Positions 1-11,264 of a stretch of 64,000 nucleotides of DNA are shown piece by piece (position 1 is the stretch's first letter; each line of letters begins with the position of its first letter). Made by a program: the position numbers and the translations under genes. Under the pieces are notes generated by a model. It saw only the letters and a list, made by a program, of their open reading frames with translations. It did not search any database and was not told the origin of the DNA. Source of the DNA: Diphasiastrum complanatum (Eukaryota > Streptophyta > Lycopodiopsida > Lycopodiales > Lycopodiaceae); assembly GCA_029204225.1 (NCBI GenBank), contig CM055094.1:63254442-63318441 (forward strand), in the 5' to 3' direction.

Positions 1-790
1 TTAGGCCAATAGTTAAAATCACTTCAATTAGAGCACTTATTGCCATTGCTACAACAAAAAATTTAGAATTGCATCAAATGGATGTTCATACTACTTTTCC
101 TAATACTTTGATTTATGAATATTGTTTCTTTATATGAAACAATTATTTGATGTTTTAATGTGAGATTCAATATTAGTTGTCCAAGAAATTTGACATATTG
201 GATTTAGGCTTGCTCATTATCTTCTCATAATCTACATTTTCAGAAATAGATCAAATAAGCTAATTTATCTAAGTCAAGAAATGTACCTGCAAAATATTTT
301 AGAAAAAAATTCTATGCATGATTATAAGCCCATTTATTCTCCAATGGAACTTGGTTTAAAGCTTTCTAAAGACATGCATCCTCAAACTTCTCAAAAAATT
401 GATAAGATGAAAAATATTAGCAGGAAGCAAAAGTCTATCACACTCTCTTCAACCCAAGCTAAATATGTTGTTGCCACTAAAGTCATTGAGGAAGGAATTT
501 GGATCAAACTTCTAGTTGATGACTTGGGTAATCTTCAGTCTCTACCTATTGCTCAGTTATGTGACAACTTGCATAATTTTTTCTTTGAATCCCAAATACC
601 ATTCTAGGAAAAAGCATATCCACATTCAATTTCATTTTGTCAGAGAAAAAGTTCATGATAAGAAAATTGAATTGATTTATTCTCCAACGAAGAATCAAGC
701 TACAAATTTTTTTACCAAGATTTTGTCGAGAGATGAGCACTGGAAGTTAATGAGAATGTTAAATTTTTTAAAGTGTTTGCAATTCAATTA
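1..790 (+). pseudogene. Ty1-copia remnant: reverse transcriptase fragment and RNase H end
   Basis: Translation of the first ~120 bases gives a decayed copia RT segment (IRALIAIATTKNLELHQMDV, matching the family block before the catalytic core). The catalytic palm is missing. From about 400 the RNase H end is readable in two frames: SRKQKSITLSSTQAKYVVAT, then KHIHIQFHFVREKVHDKK and NQATNFFTKILSRDEHW, the usual end of copia pol. A frameshift near 600 separates the two parts. The coding end is followed directly by a polypurine tract and an LTR start, fixing the strand and the 3' end. A dead copy, cut by the window edge on the left. Confidence 0.85.
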
Positions 791-1574
791 AGGGGGGGGG
801 TGTTGGAAATTTGATTTCACTCCAAACTCTATCATGTCACATCTACTATACTTGTCAAATTGAAGCAAAATTTCAAAGGCTGTAGTTTTACTCATGATTC
901 AAGTAGTAGAGATCACAATTTAAATGTTTGCATTGTTTTTACTTAAGATTTGAGCAACATGAAATCCAAATTTGAGGTTCTGTATTCTAACTCAAGATTT
1001 AAACAACGAAGATCATCAAATTTGATGCCCCAAACTTTTAAAATTTATTTGAATTTTCCAAGAAATTCGTTCGAATTTTATTTAAATTTTCTTCAAATGG
1101 GAATCATGATTTAAGACCAAGTACATATTAAGTGCACCTCAATTATTGGACCTATACTATTTTATGGAGAATTAATTAAGTTGGTGCAATCATAGCTACA
1201 AGCTCTGAAGCTATAAAATTTAAGTTTTTAAGTAGTCCTTAGAAACTTTTATGCTCTTTCAGAAAATAGCACAATGTTTTTTAACACTTTTTTAGTGAGT
1301 AGTCCTTGGACTTAGATCATGATCTTGAGCTCTATCACTATTAGTTTTAGTAGTACTAGAGCATAGATAGTTTAGTTCAAAATATGTACTTTTGCTTAGA
1401 AAGCTATAAAGCCTGAAATTCACCATTTCAATAGGGTACAATAATTTCTCAAAATTGTCTATTCTGCTTTGTAACTTAGATAGTAACTAGTCTGAATTTT
1501 TTTGCTACTAGTAATTGTAGAGACAAGAAAAAACCAGGTTTTTTAGCATAGCCTACTTCCAACTCTAAGCAATC
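791..1574 (+). repeat. Polypurine tract (791-800) and probable 3' LTR of the first copia remnant
   Basis: Nine consecutive G residues end at 800 and are followed by TGTTGGAAAT, a standard copia LTR start. The far end of the LTR was not found. The rest of this AT-rich stretch up to the next copia zinc knuckle shows no coding sequence I recognise. Confidence 0.55.
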
Positions 1575-3432
1575 AAAAATCGTTTTGCAAGTATTGTAAG
1601 AAACTTGGCCATGATATCAAGGATTATAAAACTAGAGCGTTTAATGAGAGCAAAAGCATCAAAATGTATCATTTGATCATCAAGACCCCTCTTCTACATC
1701 CAAAGAACATAAGCTATTATTGCAAAAGCTTCATTTTTTTATGAAGATTGTTGGTACCTTGACTCATGAGCTACTCAACACATGACTTTCAGGAGGAGCT
1801 GGTTCAAAGACTTCACATCATGACAAGTCTATATGTTTGAGAGACTCAAGTTCTCAAAAAATTGAAGGCTAGACTAATGTGAAAATCTTCTTGCAAGATG
1901 GTACTAAGAAACCTATCCCTAATTGCTTTATGCTCTTGGATTAACCAAAGATTTATTGTCTCTTAGTAAAATTTTTGACCTAGGACATATAATCTAATTT
2001 ATTGACAAGCTATGTTAGATTCTAGTCAATAAAAATTGTGCTCTTGCCAAAGGCATGCGAGATGGTTATTGTTATAGACTTTGTTATGATTCTTTATACA
2101 AGGCTCAAGCCATGACTTTTCATACCTTGGTTGAGAATATTGATATATGACATCAGATGTCAGTACATCACAATATAGAAACATACCATTTATGTATGAA
2201 ATCAAATTGATGAAGATCTTAATATATGCAGAGCATCTTTCACTTATAAGTGTTAGTCATATATTCTAGGAAATCATGCAAGAAGTAAATTCTCTAATAA
2301 TCAAGCTCATAGAGCTTCTAACCCTCTTGATTACCTCTATTGGAGGTGCACAATATTTTATCACTTTCATTGATGACTATTCAAGAAAGGCCATTGTCAT
2401 GTTTCTAAAATCATAATATAGGGCATTCTAATATTTCAAAGATTTCAGGCAACTTTTACAAATCAAGACAAACAAAAATATCAATATAGATGGTGGGGCA
2501 TAGTACAAGCATTCTATACATCCGAGTATAGAAGAGCCTCAAAATAATCATTGATTGTAAACAAATTTTAAAAAAGAAATTTTATATTGATGAATCTATT
2601 TCCAAATGGAAAGCAAAATTAGATTTTCTCAAATTCTATGAGTAGACTATACTAAGGCATTTAGTCCAAAGTTAAAATCACTTACAATCATAGCACTTCT
2701 TGCCATTGTTGTTGTAGAAAATTTAGAGTTGCATTTTCCTGGTTTTATTCATGAAGAAATTTATATGAAGCAGCTCAAAGGATTCATGACTCAAATTGTC
2801 GAAGGACCAATGTCCTCAGAAGATCGAAGAGGAGCAGATTTGTGAGTATCCTTATCATTCGATAATAGGATCTCTTATATATGTTGGTTACACATTGGAA
2901 GACTCTTATCCTGGTTACACATTGGAAGCCTCTTATCAGAGTTTTGAGATACATTCAAGCTACCATGGACTTTTGCATTTGTTATGGAGCAGTTGACAAT
3001 GACAAACTCAATATTCTTAGTGGTTATTCATATGCAAGTTGGGCAAGAGATAAATCCACTTCTGGATTTACATTCATCCTTAACAACAGTCCCATTTCAT
3101 GGAATAGTCACAAGCAAACTTCGATTGCTCTATCTTCTATAGAATTAGAGTATATTGTAGTCTCTCAAGCTACAACGGACAACTTTATTTTTGTGATAAT
3201 CAAAGTGGTATTGTTTTATCATCCAACCCTAGATTTCATTCTAGGAGTAAGCACATTGAAATTAAGTATCACTCTGTCAGAAGCAAAGTTCTTGACAAAG
3301 AGGTAAACTTGCAATACTATCGAACGCAAGATATGAAAGTTGATATTTTTACAAAAGCACTAAGTTTGGATGCACACAAAAAAATTTGTGCAGAACTAAG
3401 GTTGAACGTTGAAAGCATTCATGGATTCAAAT
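1575..3432 (+). pseudogene. Ty1-copia gag-pol remnant, heavily decayed
   Basis: Domains appear in the right order but in shifting frames with many stops. A gag zinc knuckle (FCKYCKKLGHDIKDY) lies near 1,580-1,625. The protease motif near 1,757 has a stop inside it (YLDS-stop-ATQHMT). Pre-integrase text (LTKDLLSLSKIFDLGH) lies near 1,940. An integrase core piece ([16 protein letters not shown]) lies near 2,355. An RT fragment (LTIIALLAIVVVENLELH) lies near 2,680, and RNase H (SISWNSHKQTSIALSS-like) spans 2,990-3,420. Most of the RT palm is deleted. It ends at a polypurine tract and LTR start. Protease and gag resemble the copia fragment at 5.9-6.7 kb, so they may be related families. Confidence 0.85.
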
Positions 3433-3433
3433 T

Positions 3434-4240
3434 AAGGGGGAGTGTTGGATTATTCTACTATTGGAATGATTCATCCATATAATCAATCTTTAGTTTACAT
3501 CCACTTTATTATCCAATTCTGTAGTTTTATTTGTGTTTCTACACAATCTACAGAAATACTCTGGAATCGCTCAACATGTGGCTTCAACATATCGGACAGC
3601 ATCGACAAACGGACGATGTCGACGAAAGTCGAAAGAGTCAAACATGTCGAAGAACGACAATTATTGTTCCGCTTGGTATGAAGCTAAAGACTTGCCCTAG
3701 TTGCTTTACAAGTGAATTTTTGAGAAGTTTCTAACTGGATGGGTATAAATAGCTGATCATCAAAGACCTACACAGTCCAGTTTTCTTTCAGAGCTTGAGC
3801 TGTACATAAGCCAAGATAGATAGTTGTACGGAACTGTTTTCGAGGCAAACAGGCACGCAGATCCACGCACGAGCAGGTGCTCAAAATTTGATTTTATTTT
3901 TGCAGAAATAGTTTTGCAAAAAAAAAAATTGCAACATAAATAACAAGTTTGCAAAAAAAAAAATTCCGACTTTTGACTCTCAAAACCAAGGCTAGAAAAC
4001 AAAATCGGTTTCTAAAATTTTTAAAACCGTTAAAAAGTCAGAAAACCGACAAACTTCCACCATAGCTAGCAAAGGTGGTTCGTTTTCTATCGAAATGACC
4101 TCGGATTGAGACGAACCAAAAAGCAAAGTTGTTCAACTCGATTCAACGAAGACAACTAAGCCTTTAGAAAACATCAGCCAAAAGCTTAAGCCAACCAAAA
4201 ACGTAAGTTAGGGCGATTGCACCTTATACACAATGATCAG
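3434..4240 (+). repeat. Polypurine tract and 3' LTR of the copia remnant, with TATA box
   Basis: AAGGGGGA at 3,434-3,441 is followed by TGTTGGAT at 3,443, a copia LTR start. A TATAAATAG box lies at 3,744-3,752, about 300 bp into the LTR, where a U3 promoter is expected. The 3' end of the LTR is not clear. It must lie before the minus-strand primer-binding site at 4,242. A-rich runs occur at 3,919-3,963. No gene is seen. Confidence 0.6.
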
Positions 4241-4241
4241 T

Positions 4242-4435
4242 GGCTCTGATACCAAATGTTAGAATCCCCATCGTCATTCTGATTATTGCTAAAGCACAAA
4301 CAGGTGACGAACGCTATGTTATCCCCCCCCCCCCCCCACAACCATAGAGGTATTGTCGCCGACCCAGTTTGATAAGAAAAATTGAAAGCTTTATAAAAAG
4401 CTATAGCATCGTCCTCTGCCAATCAAGCACAAGAG
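4242..4435 (-). repeat. Primer-binding site and 5' LTR end of a minus-strand retroelement
   Basis: Bases 4,242-4,254 are the reverse complement of TGGTATCAGAGCC, the plant initiator tRNA-Met primer-binding site. Two bases to the right, TGTTAGAATCCCC at 4,257 is the inverted LTR end (CA terminus on the minus strand). Coding sequence of this element is not recognisable on its downstream (left) side. A run of 15 C lies at 4,323-4,337. The LTR is cut by the gypsy fragment at about 4,436. Confidence 0.65.
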
Positions 4436-4860
4436 ATACAAGGATGAAGCTGTAGTGGTAGATGGAGGATCGGGAGTCAATTTGATCTCCGCTACCTTAT
4501 ATCAAAATTGGGGATTACAAGGTCTAAAGCCAGCAAGATTTCTATCAAACTGGCTAATTAGTCTTGTGTGAAATCTAAAGGTGTGGTTGAAGATATCCCA
4601 GTAAAGATAGTGGGAGTGCAATTTGTAATCACCTTCGTGGTGATGGAAATTTCAGAGTCTCCTTCCGCCTCTTGTGTTTTACTAGGGAGACCTTGGTTGA
4701 GAGTCGTGCAAGTGGTTCGCAACTGGGGAACAAGAAAACTCACCTTCGAGAATCGAGAACAAGTTGTAAAAGTAGATCCAACTGTTAGATTTCTTATGCT
4801 TAGTTTTTGGACCTTCATATTTTTTTTCTTTTTGAGATTCTTTTTGCCTTAACCATTTTT
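4436..4860 (+). pseudogene. Ty3-gypsy aspartic protease fragment
   Basis: The fragment reads EAVVVDGGSGVNLISA (retropepsin flap and active-site region with Asp present), then VEDIPVKIVGVQFVI, then the family's hydrophobic-Gly end motif VLLGRPWLRV and NWGTRKLTFENRE. A TAG and a frameshift interrupt it near 4,555-4,570. The closest relative visible here is the protease of the gypsy element at 34.1-44.6 kb, which has EAVVINGGSGVNLIS, VEDILVRIAGVQFV and NWGTGKITFENRE. At the TAG the relative has a Gln codon. No RT follows. Instead a degenerate repeat array begins, so the fragment is rearranged. Confidence 0.85.
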
Positions 4861-5310
4861 TGGCACCTTAGCCTTTTTCGCATCTTAGCAAAAAGAGCGA
4901 CACAGTGGCCAAGTGGCCAGAATGCCTTACAAACCATTCTAAAGGCACCTTCGCCTTTTTTGCCCCTTCGTGAAAAATGCGACAAAGTGGCCAGAATGCC
5001 TTAAAAACCATTTTAAGGCACCTTCGGCTTTTTCGGTTTTTTTGCTGCCTGTAACTTAAGGCACCTTTGGCTTTTTCGCTGTCTTTAAACTAACGCACTT
5101 TTTGACTTCTTCACTGTCTTTAGTCTAAGGCACCTTCTGCTTCTTCGTTGCCTTTAGTCTAAGGCACTTTTCGGCTTTTTCGCCTTCTTCATTGTCTTAA
5201 ATCTAAGGGAGCCTTCAGGATTTACATACCTTAAGTCTAAGGGCACCTCCAAAGGTTGCATACCTTCAGTCTACAGGGCACCTTCGGGTTTTTCGCGTTT
5301 TTGCTACATT
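4857..5310 (+). repeat. Degenerate tandem array of a GGCACCTTCGGCTTTTTCG unit
   Basis: About ten copies of a ~20-bp core (AAGGCACCTTCGGCTTTTTCG and variants) occur near 4,861, 4,944, 5,017, 5,060, 5,093, 5,132, 5,164, 5,210, 5,243 and 5,277. They are spaced about 30-80 bp apart and linked by CTTTAGTCTAAGG-like spacers. The core contains ACCTTCGCC/GGC, which is the reverse complement of the GGCGAAGGT motif scattered in the gypsy element at 36 and 43 kb. No coding potential is seen. Confidence 0.75.
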
Positions 5311-5771
5311 GGCAGACCAACGTCGCTAACTTATCATCAACTCTAAAATAGTTGGAGAAACAAATATCCTAAGGACAATCACCAACTTTGTACATATACA
5401 AAATTGGAGTAAATGGCAGTTAAGGCATAAGATATTTTTCTCTCGACACTTGTAAATATATATACTAGCTGAATCAAGCTATGTAAGTGTTAATTGAATT
5501 TCTCTTTCAATTAGAGTTTTCTGTAGCCAGCATATATCACCCTCAGCAAGCTGAAGTTATTACTTCAAGCTATTGTACTCACTATTGATATTAATCAGAG
5601 TGCAATTTTTGTCTCACTATTGCGTCATTCATTTGTGCAATCCGTATGAATTTTTCTACTTGAACACTTCTGCTGCTAACTGTTGCATTTCTGTTCCTAC
5701 ATGCCGCGCTCAAATCCTCAAGCTTCTACTGCCGCTCACGCACCCACCGTTTTACGACATGGTATTAGAGC
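5311..5771 (+). repeat. 5' LTR end and primer-binding site of a copia element
   Basis: TGGTATTAGAGC at 5,760-5,771 is an initiator tRNA-Met primer-binding site with one mismatch. The LTR ends in CA at 5,758-5,759. Upstream sequence with stepped TATATA near 5,457 and pyrimidine-rich stretches is consistent with the R-U5 part of an LTR. The LTR's left boundary was not found. Confidence 0.6.
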
Positions 5772-5902
5772 GGGCATTTCAGTAATCTGCATTTTTACAG
5801 TGGATTATCAGTCTTGTTTCTATCAAGACGTCTTTCTAGCAAATGCACAGCCAACAGTATTCCGACAGTCGTTGTTTTTACCAATGATCTCGTTCAACCA
5901 TA

Positions 5903-6698
5903 ATGGATCCATCATCTAGTTCATCTCTCATTGACAAACTCGATGGAGATAACTACCATCTCTGGAAATTCAAGATGAAGGTTATACTTCTAGCCAAAGA
6001 ACTGTGGGACATCGTTGATGGCACAGAGCTCAAACCAGAAGGTGATGCAGCCGTCATCACCAAGTGGAGACTGAGAGATGGCAACAAAGTTAGGCTCTAC
6101 TAACAAGAAGAGCAACATGCAGTCTGGACCAAATTCCGATTCAAGATCGAATTCAAGCTCTTCATCATTCCAACCAATGCAGAAACTTTTTTCTAGATAT
6201 TGTAAGAGAACTAGCCATGAAATCAAAGACTACTGAACTTTGAAGTACAACAACGAAAAGAATAAGCAGTTCCAACAACAAGCACATAGTGCTTCAACCA
6301 GTCACTCAAATCAGCAACAACAAGAAGAAGATGAGGTAGCTTTCATAACCAAAGTCGGAGAACAACAGGATATCGATTCTTGGTATGTAGACTCCGGAGC
6401 AACTCAACACATGACTCACCATCACGACTGGTTTAAAAACTATAAGTCATTCACCCACTCTCGAGTTGTGCAACTTGGAGACAACTCATCACATTCAATC
6501 GAAGGTGAAGGAACAGTCAGAGTTGAATTCAAAAAAGGTGAAGTCAAATTGCTGTCCAACATTCTCCACATTCCAAATCTGACCAAAAATTTGCTCTATT
6601 CAGGTCAGAGGGTCGAATTCGATACAGAAGGCTGCACAATTCTTGACAAATCCCGAAAGATTCTAGCCTACGGAAGAAGGAATGACCTGAAATGGTGA
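5903..6698 (+). pseudogene. Ty1-copia gag and protease, internally deleted
   Basis: The ATG at 5,903 opens a copia gag N-terminus (SLIDKLDGDNYHLWKFKMK, LLAKELWDIVDGTE). After about 60 codons most of gag is missing. A Ser-rich linker in the next frame leads to a zinc knuckle (FSRYCKRTSHEIKDY) whose first Cys is Ser and last Cys is Tyr. A TGA follows. A long open stretch then carries the protease motif SWYVDSGATQHMTHHHDW and the conserved VQLGDNSSHSIEGEGTV and ILHIPNLTKNLL blocks. No integrase, RT or RNase H is present before the next polypurine-like tract, so this copy is a deletion derivative. Confidence 0.85.
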
Positions 6699-9489
6699 AG
6701 AATGGACAACAAGGGTTTGAAGAAGAAAAGTGTTGGATCTTTCTTCATAGATGATCTTTTTCTAAACTGTAAGATGCTTATAGAGGGCACTCTGGTAAGA
6801 TGAAGCTAGCTGCAACCGGCCGTGGACAGCCGTGGAAAGGTAAGAGAGCATGGATCAGATCCATGATGACAGCCACCATAGCTATGAAAGCTTGGTGAAG
6901 AAGAAGGGAAGAGAGAGGCCGTGTAGGTGATGAGGACTGGTTATGCTTCCCAAAACCAATGAACAGATAGCATTTTGGAGTGAGTCGTGCTTGCAGGTGT
7001 GTGGATCAGCGCCAATAGTGCCTAGGACCGTAGGATGAGTCCCTATGAAGATCAATGGTAGAGATCGTGCCTCTGAAAAGTAGTGTGAGCCATTGGATCA
7101 GAATTGGCATTGGATGGCAAGTAAAGGGGTTGTGAAAGGTTGAAGGGCAATTGGGCCATCAACTTCATTAAAAATCTTCATAATGAGATGTAGATTGGAC
7201 CCGACATGCCAGAAGGGCATTTCTTCATTAAAAAACTTCAGGATGAAGTTTCAGTTCATTTTGCAAGCAATTCCTTTGGAAAGGGATAACCTTGGCTAGA
7301 GGGCACCTTTCTTGGCCATCCTTGGGCCAAATGATCCCTGAAACTGGATGCTCAGTGCCAGCGGATGGAGTGACATCACAGAGCAGGGAGAAATGTGTTT
7401 CAAGGAGTTTTCATCACCATTCTATTGAGCAGAGTGCGAGTGACCTAGTGATGGGCTACATTCAACATTTGGGTACCGTAGGGCCAAATTTGGGGCATTG
7501 TTTGGCTAGTGAAACCTACTACGGGTGGTACAGTGAGGCATAATCACTTCTAAATCATTATTGCGTATTTCTAATAGGATAAAAGGGTGTTTGGAAGCGG
7601 TAAATGTGGTATGGGGACGAATGACAGTGGGTGAGCTGCACACTTGTCTCTAGGTTGGTGCCACATGTTGTGGTGAGATAGGCTCCTTGGTGGGAGGCCT
7701 ATGTACTGGTCACCTCAGAGTTGGCAATGTCAAGCATGGGAAGTTGAGCCTGCATGAGATGTAGGAGAGGCAAATCATCATCAGTATCTCTGGGAGATGG
7801 GCGAGCTACTCAGGTATAGCTTGGGTTAGCCAAGTAGCCACACATAGGAAAAATTATCTTGTACAAAGTTATATACATTACTTGCTATACTCAGGGGCAT
7901 GTCCTAAGTTTGTCGGTCAAATTTGGCCATGTTGGGCCCGTGGTAGGCCAATTTTAGGACACCTGCTTTTTCATGCAGCTTGTGAATACTCTATATGTAC
8001 AATGTTTCTTTGTAATCTAATAACTTTTGTTGTGCCATCTTTGAGAGCTTGTGAGGAGTGGCTATGGTGATTGTATGATGTGATCTGCATAATGCACTAG
8101 ATTTTATCGGAATTCCAACTTAAGTCGCGAGCATAATCACCAAAGAGTATGGAATTACTATCAATAAGATTGAATGTGAGAGTTAAATATGGAATTAAGA
8201 GTAATGGTGTAGAATGATTAGGCTTGCTTCTCTGGCATCGAAAACGGTCGTCCTCTGATCAGATTTTTAGGAGTCATAGGCGTTTGTGATTAGTCGAAAT
8301 GAGCGAACGAGCTTGACAAGAGTGCAAACAAATACAACATGCAAACATCTATGTTAGACATAGATGGTGAAAGGATGTTGCTTGTATATTACACATGAGC
8401 ATGGGCAACAAATAGATTATGGATCTTTTGCTCTTTGCCCACTTTTTCTCTCTCACAAAATGAGAGTTGGAGATGTATTTATGCACATCGTTCTTGTTGT
8501 TACAAGAATCGTTTAACTAATTACAAGACTAGTTTACACTAAACTGTGTACTTTGTCATGAAATAATGTACAACGACCTCTATACAGATCGTACATCAGT
8601 TAGGTTTAAGCTCCATTTTGGGAGCGTGAAGAAAAAAACGCTTATCGCAACCATATATAGATCGCAATCACTGAAGTGCGGTTCCCTGGCAGTGTCTCAG
8701 TGGTAGCTTCAGCTAGGACTGGTTCACGCGTTGATCGCAAGTTGCAGCTTGTGGTTCCCTTTGGTCGATGGTCGTCATCATAAGGCATACTCCTGCGGTG
8801 CCTTGGCGGTTCTCCCTTGTAGTAGCTTGTGGCTGCGTGGGGTGGTTCCCTGACGGTTCATTTCCTTTGCATATAGACCACAACTATTGCCTTGACGATG
8901 GTCTATGGTGATTCGTTGGTTTTCACATTGTAACCGCATATGGACCACATTTCGACTATAGAAACGTTAATTTAATGTTGAAGACATTAAAGATGGCCAG
9001 GTCTTCAATGTACTTTTATTCTTTGACATGCGAATGTTAGAAAGATCAGAAGTGGTTACCCTTTGATCCGGAGTTTGAACTGTGCGTAGAAACCCATGTA
9101 TTTTACCAAGTAGAACTTTGCACATGAAAATAGAGTAGTTCTGCAGGTCTACAGTATGTGTTAAAAAACATGACCAAATATGCATGTAACAAGACATGAA
9201 ATCATAATTCCTGCAGGTATTGGATGAGCAAACATAGAACCAAGATAATAGGTTGCATTTGACCCTAGATCAATGATCAAAAATGTCCAGGAAGAGTTTT
9301 GAATAGATTATATCACCAAGGAGGAAATTGTGAGCTTAATTTCCAACATAGTTAGTGTGGGCTAGAGTTAGTATTGTGTAGAAAAGCAACTAAGTTAGCA
9401 ACTAAGCATGGTTAGATTCCTATCCTTGTGTCTAACCCTTTTGACAGGCGGAGGGCGCTCATCATCGACTTGCTACACACCACATCTTT
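6699..9489. other. Non-coding stretch; possible LTR start at 6,731
   Basis: GAAGAAGAAAAG (6,719-6,730) followed by TGTTGGATCT at 6,731 looks like a polypurine tract plus LTR start that would close the deleted copia copy. No matching 5' LTR start is visible. The rest shows only short open frames with no recognisable family, e.g. an 83-codon frame at 7,292-7,543. The stretch 8,680-8,900 repeats the phrase GGTTCCCT several times. I see no gene here. Confidence 0.4.
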
Positions 9490-9845
9490 TTATTCAACCA
9501 AGGCCCAATATCCTGGAGTAGCTGAAAACAGACCTCAATAGTATTATCTTTAACAGAATCAAAATACATTCCTGCTACAAATGCTACCAAGGAGGCAATT
9601 TGGCTCAAGAATCTGCTTGCAGATATCAACCTCGCTCAACAACAACCAACAATTCTCCACTGTGACAATCAAAGCACAATAGCACTTCCTTGAATCTGAG
9701 ATTCCATTTCGAAATACTATTATTTTAAGGAAAGGTGCAGAGTAAGGAAGCTTCACTCATTTACTACAAGACAGATTTTATGGCAACAAATTACTTCCCC
9801 AGAGCACTATCCATAGACAACCATATCAAATTTTAGGATCCTCAT
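9490..9845 (+). pseudogene. Ty1-copia RNase H end, remnant
   Basis: The remnant reads PISWSS-stop-KQTSIVLS, then ATNATKEAIWLKNLLADI, then ILHCDNQSTIAL, the standard copia RNase H blocks. Stops and a frameshift follow, and the coding end is degenerate. It leads into a polypurine tract at 9,848-9,855. Everything upstream of RNase H is lost. Confidence 0.85.
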
Positions 9846-10148
9846 TAAGGGGGAGTATTGGATTCTAAAGCTCAAGTGGAAACTCACTTTTTAATGAGCA
9901 TCATGAAGTTGTACATACTCAGAAAAAATTGTAGAAAAATTGAAAAGATATGCAAAGAAGATCAAAGTCTATTCTCTACCCCAGAGTATCGAAATGGATT
10001 GCGATCCTGGCCTGGGTCAACGGATTGAGTCGACTCAAAACATATTTCAATCCCACACATATTTTGACCCAAAATTATTTCGATAAAGATTCTATTTCAA
10101 TATTGTCAACCATTCCGACCCATGTCGCAATCAGAGGACAATGTTGAC
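9846..10148 (+). repeat. Polypurine tract and interrupted LTR of the older copia
   Basis: AAGGGGGAG is followed by TATTGGATTC at about 9,857, a one-base variant of the usual TGTTGGATTC start. The LTR runs into a younger minus-strand copia inserted at 10,149. It presumably resumes at 13,923. Confidence 0.55.
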
Positions 10149-10400
10149 AGTTAAGAAAACAATTTAAACACCCGACCGGATCAACCACCACAGCACAACA
10201 TCAAGTGCAACAAGACAAGACAACAGAATAGCTCACCTCAAACTGTATATCCAACTGATAAGCAAGTACAAAGATAAAGTTACTTAAAAGTACTCAAAGG
10301 GCTCGTAAAAGAAAGATGGCTCGATAATTCTAGAACTGAGCACACGTGGTGTCGTCGAAATAAGAAAGCACTATATAAGTCGATCATTGCTATTTTAACT
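10149..10400 (-). repeat. 3' LTR of the nested copia element
   Basis: Direct repeat of 13,671-13,922, nearly identical over 252 bp, with the same start AGTTAAGAAAAC and end GCTATTTTAACT in + orientation. Contains CACTATATAAG near 10,369 (minus-strand TATA-like CTTATATAG). Confidence 0.92.
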
Positions 10401-10493
10401 CTCTCCCTCAATGATCAACGTCTCTCTTTATTTTTGGAGTTTACTCTATTCATGGAACATACCTCCATGATAGTATTACAAGTAAAGACTTTT

Positions 10494-11255
10494 TTACATA
10501 ACCAGATCTAAGCCAAGTTTGGCTCTAAAAGTCTCAAACTTTTCTTTACTTAAAGCTTTCGTAAATATATCAGCAACTTGTAACAACGTAGAACAGTGTA
10601 CAATACTTATATCTTCAGATTGTAGCTTCTCACGCACAAAGTGATATTTTATCTCAATATGCTTTGTCCTTGCGTGAAAGACATGATTCTTAGCCAATTG
10701 TATTCCACTTTGACTATCACAAAAAATAACAATAGGATTTACCTACTTCATGCCAATCTCACATAACAACTTACGTAGCCAAACAGCTTCCTGGGTAGCA
10801 GAACTTAACGCTTTATATTCGGCTTCTGTAGAAGAAAGAAAAATAGTGTCTTGCTTCTTGCTAGACCATGAAAAACAACCGCTACCAAAATTGAAGGCAT
10901 AACCTGTTGTTGACTTTGCCATGAAGCCCTGCGGTTGGACCATGTAAACTTCTTCCTCTAAGTCACCATCCAAAAATGCGGACTTCACATCCATTTGATG
11001 GATCTTCCACCCAAAATGAGATGCTAGGGCAATGATAAGGCATAGTGTAGTCCACTTAGCCACTGGAGCAAATGTCTCTTCATAGTCAATTCCATAACCC
11101 TTCACTACTAGGTGTGCCTTATGCTTTGCTATCGTGCCATCCACATGACACTTTGTTCTAAACACCCATTTATTGTCAATGGGTTTCTTTCCAAGTGGTA
11201 GATCAACCAACTCCCATGTATCATGCCTGTGGACGGATTCCATCTCATCCTCCAT
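10494..11255 (-). pseudogene. Copia RT N-part fused to RNase H by an in-frame deletion
   Basis: From 11,255 leftward, one open frame of 170 codons starts with DTWELVDLPLGKKPIDNKWV, AHLVVKGYGIDYEETFAPVA and MDVKSAFLDGDLEEEVYMVQ (RT fingers). It jumps after QPQGFM straight to STTGYAFNFGSGCFSWSSKK (RNase H). The catalytic YVDD palm and thumb, roughly 260 residues, are missing without breaking the frame. A TAG follows at IGMK, then the frame continues CDSQSGIQLAKN and KHIEIKYHFVREKLQ, ALSKEKFETFRAKLGL. Another TAG sits just upstream of 11,255. Reverse transcription from this copy is not possible. Confidence 0.9.
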
Positions 11256-11264
11256 TGCCCTTTG

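Noticed and set aside
7292-7543. 83-codon open frame as a gene
   Set aside because: No recognisable family, no clear promoter or exon context; length is within chance for this composition.
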